Source of the DNA: Rhizobiaceae bacterium
GTDB lineage: Bacteria > Pseudomonadota > Alphaproteobacteria > Rhizobiales > Rhizobiaceae
Assembly (NCBI GenBank): GCA_019635695.1
Contig: JAHBYZ010000017.1
Location: 1 to 58,701, forward strand
DNA: 58,701 bases
Direction of reading: 5' to 3'
Each line of letters begins with the position of its first letter. Position 1 is the first letter of the stretch. Of the stretch, positions 53,741 through 58,701 are shown one piece after another. Both the position numbers and the translations under genes were made by a program. The notes under the pieces are model-generated. The model did no database searches, was not told where the DNA came from, and saw nothing but the letters and a program-made list of their open reading frames with translations.

Positions 53741-54631
53741 ATGAAACTGCCAAAGCTGTCCGCGAAGATGGTCATCGCGCTCGCCGCGGTCCTCGGTCTG
53801 GCCGCGGGTGCAGGCGCCGTATACGTGACCTTCGGCGGGTCTGACAATCCGGAGCCGCAGCCCGACCCGCGCGCCATCGCCGACGCCCAGTGCGCAGCCA
53901 AGAACCAGATGGCTTCCGCCAGCGGCGGCGGGGGTGGCCATGGAACGGCCTCGGACGCCCCGGAGCCCAAGCCGGTCACGCTGATGTCGCTGGTGGCGGA
54001 AGCCGCGAAGGGCGAGGTGGCCGGCATGCTGCCGCCCGGTCGGCCGCAGTCGGTGGCCGACCTCGCCTTCGACGGTCCCGACGGCAAGCCGACCAGCCTC
54101 GACGCCTTCACCGGCCGCATCGCGCTGGTCAATCTGTGGGCAACCTGGTGCGCGCCCTGCCGCGCCGAGATGCCGGCACTCGACGCCCTGCAGAAGGAAA
54201 TGGGCGGCGTCGATTTCGAGGTCGTGGCGGTCAATGTCGAGGGCGGCGACGACGTGAAGCCGAAGAAGTTCCTCGAGGACACCAAGGTTCACAATCTCGG
54301 CTTCTACCGCGACGACACGCTCGGCATGTTCAACGAGATGAAGAAGCGCAACCTCGCCTTCGGCCTGCCGGTGACGATGCTGGTCGACCGCGACGGCTGT
54401 CTGCTGGCCCACATGAACGGCCCGGCCGAATGGGCGAGCGCGGACGCGAAGCACATGATCGAGGTGGCGCTCGCCGGCCTTCCCGCGCCCAAGCCTGAAG
54501 GCGAAGAGGAGCACCACGAGGAACCCGCCGCCGAACACGCACCCGAGGGCGCGCACGAGGCCGGCGGCGAGGCGGCCCACGGCGAAGCCGAAGCGCACGA
54601 GACCGCCAGCACCAAGAAAGCCGAACATTAG
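53741..54631 (+). CDS. tlpA: Thiol:disulfide interchange protein TlpA-like, His/Glu-rich tail
   Basis: A 296-residue membrane-anchored thioredoxin. The N-terminal anchor is at about residues 9-30. The redox site is WCAPC (Cys137, Cys140) in [15 protein letters not shown], and the cis-Pro region is GLPVTMLVD. TlpA delivers reductant to cytochrome-oxidase copper chaperones in rhizobia. The C-terminal 42 residues are unusual: Ala/Glu/His-rich with seven His (EEEHHEE...EHAPEG...AHGEAEAH), perhaps metal-binding. A conserved extra Cys pair in the N-terminal half is not seen. Confidence 0.9.
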   Translation: MKLPKLSAKMVIALAAVLGLAAGAGAVYVTFGGSDNPEPQPDPRAIADAQCAAKNQMASASGGGGGHGTASDAPEPKPVTLMSLVAEAAKGEVAGMLPPGRPQSVADLAFDGPDGKPTSLDAFTGRIALVNLWATWCAPCRAEMPALDALQKEMGGVDFEVVAVNVEGGDDVKPKKFLEDTKVHNLGFYRDDTLGMFNEMKKRNLAFGLPVTMLVDRDGCLLAHMNGPAEWASADAKHMIEVALAGLPAPKPEGEEEHHEEPAAEHAPEGAHEAGGEAAHGEAEAHETASTKKAEH

Positions 54632-54650
54632 CCGCAGCCGCGCCCAATTG

Positions 54651-54666
54651 CCGCCCGAACGGGCGG
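54651..54666. other. Short GC hairpin after tlpA
   Basis: A perfect CCGCCCG-AA-CGGGCGG hairpin lies 19 bp after the tlpA stop. It lacks a T-tract. It could aid transcript end formation. Confidence 0.35.
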
Positions 54667-54669
54667 CGA

Positions 54670-54688
54670 CCATGACCCTGGGTCATGG
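54670..54688. promoter_or_regulatory. 19-bp perfect palindrome upstream of the ankyrin gene
   Basis: CCATGACCCTGGGTCATGG is symmetrical around one central base. It lies 18 bp upstream of the GTG start of the ankyrin protein. Its form suits a dimeric regulator, though in RNA it could also fold as a hairpin. Confidence 0.45.
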
Positions 54689-54706
54689 GTCGAGGGCAGA
54701 CAACCG

Positions 54707-56269
54707 GTGGCTATTGGAATTTTCCGCCGCGGCGCAATTGTGCTGACGACCACCGCAGCGCTGCTTGCGGCCGGTCCTGCCCTCGCCGGCGAACACGAAT
54801 TGCTGGCGGCGCTCGGCGCCGGCGACCTCGCAGCCATGCGCGCTGAACTCGAAGGCGGCGCCGATCCGAACGGCATCGAAAACCCGCCGGCCATGGCGAC
54901 CTGGCTTCCCGTCTACCATGCCGCGGAAGCGGGGCGCGCCGACATGCTTGCCCTGCTGGTCGAATTCGGCGCCGACATCGACCGGCGCGACAGGAACGGC
55001 GACCGCGGGCTCGACTGGGCCTCGCGATACGGCGAGATGCCCGTTGTCGCGCTGCTGGTCGGGGCCGGCGCCACGCCTGATCCGCGCGAGGTGGACCTGG
55101 ACGTGAACGTACCGCTGGTCGAGGCCGCCAATGGCGGCCATGTCGACGTCGCGAACTTCCTGCTCGACAGCGGAGCCAATCCGAACCGCGGCAGCCGCCA
55201 CGACGGCACGCCGCTGCATGAGGCGGCGCGGCTGGGCGATCCCGCGCTTGCCGCGCGGCTGATCGCAATGGGGGCCGACCCCGCCGCGCGCGAGGACATG
55301 ACCTTCAAGACGCCGCTGCACAACGCCGCCAGATGGGGTCGCGCTGATGCCGTCCGTTTACTCATCGAAGCCGGGGCGCCGCTCGATGCGCGCGACTGGG
55401 ACGGACAGACGCCGCTGTGGGTCGCGGCATGGCTCGGCAAGCACGAGATCGTCGAGCTGCTGATGGAGGCGGGCGCTGCCGTGGATATTCCGGACGAAGA
55501 AGGGCGATCGCCCATCGTCGTGGCGATGACCCGGCGCCCCGCGCCGGATTGGGAAAAGGCAATAGACGACCCCTTCGTTTCGACCCGCGACCTCGTTCTT
55601 GCCCGGGATGCGCTGGAGGGGCGCGACTACGAGGCCACGCTTCGACTGCTAGCGCCGCGCACCAACGACCTCGACACGGCGCTGGCCGAGGCCGTCTGGG
55701 GCGGCTGGGAGGAAGCGGCGGGCACCCTCATCGGGCGCGGAGCGCTCGTTCACGGCCGCGCCCTCGACGGCCGGGCGACGCTGGCCGGCTCGTTCTTCTA
55801 TCCCGGCCTGTCGATGTTCGACCGCCTCGTCGCGGCCAACGTCGATCTTGGGCTTGCCGGATCCGAAACAATCGTCGCGGCGGCCGCCGCCGGGCGCATG
55901 GACATCCCGAAGGCGCTGTTCGCCCGACGCTGGCGCGTGGACAGCCCCGACGGGACCGGCCGCACCGCGTTGATGGCGGCGGCGACCGAAGGCCGAGTGG
56001 CGATCGTGCCCGAGCTGCTGGCGCTCGGGGCCGACCCGGCGCTACGCGACAATGCCGGGCGCGGCGTCGCCGACCACATGAAGGCGCGGCTCGCCGACCT
56101 GATCGGCTTCGCCCTCGAACGCGAGTGCGCGCGCGCTTACCTGCCGACGGACTTCATCCGCGCGGAGGCGGCGCGCCTGTACGCCGCTTACGAGCAGATG
56201 TTGCCGGCGTTGGGGCTTTCGGAGCTTGCGGGCAAGCTGATGCCGGCCGAGACGGAACGCAACTGCTGA
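54707..56269 (+). CDS. Secreted ankyrin-repeat protein
   Basis: A 520-residue protein with a signal peptide (residues 1-27, ending GPALAG), so periplasmic or exported. At least eight ankyrin units of about 33 residues follow, e.g. TPLHEAARLGDPALAARLIAMGADP and TPLHNAARWGRADAVRLLIEAGAPL. A less regular middle (about 270-390) and two more repeats complete it, with a Cys pair near the C-terminus. The start codon is GTG with GAGGGCAG upstream. The binding partner is unknown. A 19-bp palindrome precedes it. Confidence 0.85.
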   Translation: MAIGIFRRGAIVLTTTAALLAAGPALAGEHELLAALGAGDLAAMRAELEGGADPNGIENPPAMATWLPVYHAAEAGRADMLALLVEFGADIDRRDRNGDRGLDWASRYGEMPVVALLVGAGATPDPREVDLDVNVPLVEAANGGHVDVANFLLDSGANPNRGSRHDGTPLHEAARLGDPALAARLIAMGADPAAREDMTFKTPLHNAARWGRADAVRLLIEAGAPLDARDWDGQTPLWVAAWLGKHEIVELLMEAGAAVDIPDEEGRSPIVVAMTRRPAPDWEKAIDDPFVSTRDLVLARDALEGRDYEATLRLLAPRTNDLDTALAEAVWGGWEEAAGTLIGRGALVHGRALDGRATLAGSFFYPGLSMFDRLVAANVDLGLAGSETIVAAAAAGRMDIPKALFARRWRVDSPDGTGRTALMAAATEGRVAIVPELLALGADPALRDNAGRGVADHMKARLADLIGFALERECARAYLPTDFIRAEAARLYAAYEQMLPALGLSELAGKLMPAETERNC

Positions 56270-56293
56270 CGTGCAAGCGGATAATGTTGGCCC

Positions 56294-56324
56294 TTGACCT
56301 CAACAGGACTTGAGGTTGCATGAG
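56294..56324 (+). promoter_or_regulatory. SoxR-type promoter of the MFS exporter
   Basis: -35 TTGACC (56294-56299) is followed by a 19-bp spacer carrying a perfect inverted repeat ACCTCAA-N6-TTGAGGT (56297-56316), then CATGAG as a poor -10. CCTCAA-N6-TTGAGG is the SoxR box arrangement, and the long 19-bp spacer is the hallmark of MerR/SoxR-activated promoters. The transcript start would be near 56331, 26 nt before the TTG start. Confidence 0.68.
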
Positions 56325-56356
56325 GGCGCATTCCCGCCAGCCGGACCCGCCCCCGC

Positions 56357-57625
56357 TTGACCGTCACCCCCTTTGCCCGCTTCGTCGCCGCCTGCGGCTT
56401 GACCAACCTTGGCGACGGCATCGCCACGGTCGCCTGGGCGTGGGTCGCCTCGCTGCTCACGCGCGACCCGCTGCTGATCGCCGTCGTGCCGATCGCGCTC
56501 AGGCTGCCATGGGCGATCATGGCGCTGCCGGCCGGCGTGGTGACCGACCGCGTCGACCGGCGCCGGCTGATCCTGACCATGGATGTCCTGCGCGCCGGCG
56601 CCTTCTCGCTGGCCGCCGTGACGCTCTGGGCCGCGCTACCGCTGCCCACGGCACCCGAGACAGGCGTGTCGGCCCCATGGACGTTCGCCGCCCTGATTGT
56701 CGCCGCAGCGATGGTCGGCGGCGCCGAAGTCTTCCGCGACAACGCCGCCCAGACCATGCTGCCCGCGATGGTCCCGCATGAGCGTCTGGAGACGGCCAAC
56801 GGGCGGCTCTGGAGCGTGGAGCTCACGGCCAACTCGCTGCTCGGGCCCGTGGCCGGCGCATTCCTGGTTGCATTCGCCGTGCCTCTGCCCTTCGCCGGCA
56901 ATGCCATCGCCTATGGACTCGCGGCACTCCTGGTAGCCGGCATCGCCGGACAATTCCGTCCACGACGCGACGCCCCGCAAAAATGGGGGACGGAACTCGC
57001 CGAAGGCCTGCGCTACCTGATGGGCGCGCCGCTGCTGCGGCTGATGGCCTGGGTCACGGGCTTCTGGAACATGTTCCACCAGATGGTGGTGATCGCGCTG
57101 ATCCTGCACATGCAGGAGAACCTCGGCGCCGATGCGCGGATCTACGGTCTGGTGCTGGCGGCGGGCGCGGTCGGCGGCATTGCCGGCGGCCTGCTTGGCG
57201 ACCGCATCGTGCGGCGCCTGGGCCCGGGGCGCACAGCGCAGTGGACGCTGTTCGCCTCGGTGCCGGCCTTCATCGGCATCGCATTTGCGCCGGGGCCGTT
57301 GACGGTTGCGCTCATCCTGTGTGCGTTCGAGTTCACCGGCCTGGTGTGGAACACGGTCTCCGTCGCCTATCGCCAGCGCACCATCCCCGACCGGTTGCTC
57401 GGCCGCGTCAACAGCGTCTATCGCCTGCTCGCCTGGGGCATGATGCCGGTCGGGCTCCTGCTGTCAGGCCTGATCGTCAACGGGCTGGAACCTGCCCTCG
57501 GCCGCAGCACTGCACTGACCGCGCCATTCCATGCGGCGGCCGCAGGCGTGCTCCTGCTTTCGCTGCTGAGCTGGCGCAGGCTGGGCGGCGGCTTCGGAAG
57601 CTACCGGACGGGGCCTAGCGTGTAG
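56357..57625 (+). CDS. MFS_3-type exporter (EntS-like), likely SoxR-regulated
   Basis: A 422-residue MFS transporter with about 12 helices. The opening GLTNLGDGIATVAWAW and VVTDRVDRRRLIL (motif A-like), plus AEVFRDNAAQTMLPAMV and VWNTVSVAYRQRTIPDRLLGRVNS, are typical of MFS_3 exporters such as EntS. The start is TTG at 56357 because no ATG/GTG is in frame before it, and there is no good ribosome site. An ATG at 56320 is out of frame and inside the putative -10. A 1-base error in the upstream C-run would change this. A SoxR box directly upstream suggests redox-cycler efflux. Confidence 0.82.
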   Translation: MTVTPFARFVAACGLTNLGDGIATVAWAWVASLLTRDPLLIAVVPIALRLPWAIMALPAGVVTDRVDRRRLILTMDVLRAGAFSLAAVTLWAALPLPTAPETGVSAPWTFAALIVAAAMVGGAEVFRDNAAQTMLPAMVPHERLETANGRLWSVELTANSLLGPVAGAFLVAFAVPLPFAGNAIAYGLAALLVAGIAGQFRPRRDAPQKWGTELAEGLRYLMGAPLLRLMAWVTGFWNMFHQMVVIALILHMQENLGADARIYGLVLAAGAVGGIAGGLLGDRIVRRLGPGRTAQWTLFASVPAFIGIAFAPGPLTVALILCAFEFTGLVWNTVSVAYRQRTIPDRLLGRVNSVYRLLAWGMMPVGLLLSGLIVNGLEPALGRSTALTAPFHAAAAGVLLLSLLSWRRLGGGFGSYRTGPSV

Positions 57626-58496
57626 GAACCGGCGTCTCGCCGCGATAGTCGTAGAAGCCGCGCCCCGCCTTGCGGCCGAGCCAGCCGGCCTCGACATACT
57701 TCACCAGCAGCGGGCAGGGCCGGTATTTCGAGTCCGACAGCCCATCATGCAGCACCTGCATGATCGACAGGCAGATGTCGAGGCCGATGAAGTCGGCGAG
57801 CTGCAGCGGCCCCATCGGGTGGTTGGCGCCCAGCCGCAAGGCGTTGTCGATGGCCTCGACCGAACCCACACCCTCATAGAGCGTGTAGATCGCCTCGTTG
57901 ATCATCGGGATCAGGATGCGGTTGACGATGAAGGCCGGGAAATCCTCCGACACGGTGATCGTCTTGCCGGTCGCCGCGACGAAGGCCTTCGCCGCCTCGA
58001 AGGTGGCGTCCTCGGTGGCGATGCCGCGCACCAGCTCGACCAGCTTCATCAGCGGCGCCGGATTCATGAAATGTATGCCGATGAAGCGCTCCGGCCGGTC
58101 GGTCTGCGACGCCAGCCGGGTGATCGAGATCGACGAAGTGTTGGTGGCGAGCAGCGCCTCCGGCTTCAGCGCCGGGCACAACTGTGCGTAGATCTTGCGC
58201 TTGACCGTCTCGTCCTCGGTCGCCGCCTCGATGACGAGGTCGCAGCCGGCCAGCGCCTGATAGGTCTCGGCCGGGCGGATGCGCTTCAGCGCGGTCTGGC
58301 GGTCGGCCTCCGCGAGCTTGCCCGAGGACACCTGGCGGGCGAGGTTGCCGCTGATCGTGGCAATGCCCTTCTCGATCCGGTCGATCGAGAGGTCGTTGAT
58401 GAAGACGTCGAACCCGGCCGACGACGCGACATGCGCAATGCCGCCGCCCATCTGTCCCGCGCCGATGATGCCGACAGTCTTGATCTGAGTGGCCAT
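57615..58496 (-). CDS. hbd: 3-hydroxybutyryl-CoA dehydrogenase
   Basis: A 293-residue enzyme oxidising (S)-3-hydroxybutyryl-CoA to acetoacetyl-CoA with NAD(P). The Rossmann motif GIIGAGQMGGGIA is at residues 8-20. The catalytic region is IGIHFMNPAPLMKLVE (His), with TNTSSISITRLA before it. The start MATQIKTVG follows a GGGGCAG region. It is convergent with, and overlaps by 11 bp, the MFS exporter stop. It lies downstream of etfA on the same strand, beyond a terminator. Confidence 0.95.
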   Translation of the reverse strand: MATQIKTVGIIGAGQMGGGIAHVASSAGFDVFINDLSIDRIEKGIATISGNLARQVSSGKLAEADRQTALKRIRPAETYQALAGCDLVIEAATEDETVKRKIYAQLCPALKPEALLATNTSSISITRLASQTDRPERFIGIHFMNPAPLMKLVELVRGIATEDATFEAAKAFVAATGKTITVSEDFPAFIVNRILIPMINEAIYTLYEGVGSVEAIDNALRLGANHPMGPLQLADFIGLDICLSIMQVLHDGLSDSKYRPCPLLVKYVEAGWLGRKAGRGFYDYRGETPVPTR

Positions 58497-58574
58497 GAAA
58501 CTGCCCCGTCGACGGGCGTTCCGCCCGTTCTTGTTGCAGCGCAAACTAATGCTTCCGCGTGCCCGCGCAAGCGA

Positions 58575-58608
58575 AAAGGGCGGCCGGAAGCGCCTCCGGC
58601 CGCCCTTT
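58575..58608 (-). terminator. Rho-independent terminator between etfA and hbd
   Basis: A perfect 14-bp stem AAAGGGCGGCCGGA/TCCGGCCGCCCTTT with a 6-nt loop is followed on the minus strand by TTTTCGC-type sequence. It begins 30 bp past the etfA stop and would separate etfA transcription from hbd. Confidence 0.8.
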
Positions 58609-58637
58609 CACGACGTTTGTGATGGTAGGAGAAGGCG

Positions 58638-58701
58638 CTACAGCGCCTTCTGCAATTCGGGCAGCACGGTGAAGAGGTCGCCGACGAGGCCGTAGTCGGC
58701 C
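58638..58701 (-). CDS. etfA: Electron transfer flavoprotein alpha subunit, C-terminal end (partial)
   Basis: The minus strand encodes ADYGLVGDLFTVLPELQKAL and a TAG stop (58638-58640). This is the characteristic EtfA C-terminus (the FAD-domain end). The rest of the gene lies outside the window. EtfAB passes electrons from acyl-CoA dehydrogenases to ubiquinone, fitting the adjacent hbd. Confidence 0.85.
   Translation of the reverse strand, partial: ADYGLVGDLFTVLPELQKAL

Noticed and set aside
56320..56356. ATG at 56320 as the exporter start, implying a frameshift
   Set aside because: It is out of frame with the transporter and lies inside the predicted -10 of the SoxR-type promoter. A 1-base sequencing error in the C-run (56346-56354) cannot be fully excluded without reads.

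Overview
The window is about 58.7 kb of GC-rich (roughly two-thirds G+C) chromosomal DNA. It looks like an alphaproteobacterium of the Hyphomicrobiales (Rhizobiales), probably near Mesorhizobium/Phyllobacteriaceae. The clues are the phbAB-phaR polyhydroxybutyrate block, a 180-kDa-class NAD glutamate dehydrogenase, glnK-amtB behind a sigma-54-like promoter, a TIGR02302/DUF4175 protein, ftsEX next to hpt, full CtrA boxes (TTAA-N7-TTAA), and a cluster of GANTC (CcrM-type) sites. No tRNA, rRNA, IS element, prophage or CRISPR array was seen. Coding density is high and most genes are core metabolism or cell envelope.

Layout. 1-633: non-coding, with 11-bp GANTC-bearing iterations and a 67-bp direct repeat, then aqpZ. 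1.4-5.1 kb: phbB-phbA (-) divergent from phaR (+), then two small membrane proteins. 5.2-10 kb: rpmF, mtgA, ispA and a CtrA-boxed hybrid histidine kinase. 10-13.4 kb: two divergent MarR units (MarR/DHA2 pump; cupin/MarR) with visible operators. 13.4-20.5 kb: a REP-like element, a UMF1-type transporter, the giant glutamate dehydrogenase and an AhpD-like peroxidase. 20.5-24.1 kb: a ClpP-like membrane-anchored protein with a membrane partner, plus small secreted proteins and a GNAT. 24.3-27.7 kb: sdhCDAB. 27.8-34.9 kb: periplasmic MsrA, OsmC, a secreted TPR-CHAT protein, a UbiH-family hydroxylase and TesB. 35-37 kb: glnK-amtB and a triple-hairpin 3' region. 37-43.6 kb: DUF6481, a secreted protein, ftsK, a LolA-like protein, xthA and an acyltransferase. 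43.7-48 kb: YdcF, ftsX-ftsE (-), a divergent membrane protein, hpt and a CheY-like regulator. 48-53.7 kb: argH, a small lipoprotein, lysA and TIGR02302 (all -). 53.7-58.7 kb: tlpA, a secreted ankyrin protein, a SoxR-boxed MFS exporter, hbd and the 3' end of etfA.

Three themes connect genes. Cell cycle: exact CtrA boxes precede the hybrid kinase, ftsK and the ftsEX intergenic region, and a single-domain response regulator lies near ftsEX. Carbon and redox storage: PHB synthesis and its regulator at one end, hydroxybutyryl-CoA dehydrogenase and electron-transfer flavoprotein at the other, and succinate dehydrogenase and glutamate dehydrogenase between. Stress and efflux: two MarR-operator systems, a SoxR-type promoter on an exporter, MsrA, OsmC, an AhpD-like protein and TlpA.

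The best leads are the CtrA-box set, the GANTC iterons, the SoxR box, the attenuator-like hairpin ahead of the MarR-controlled pump, and the secreted TPR-CHAT protein with an intact His/Cys dyad. All function calls rest on motif reading; no database search was run.
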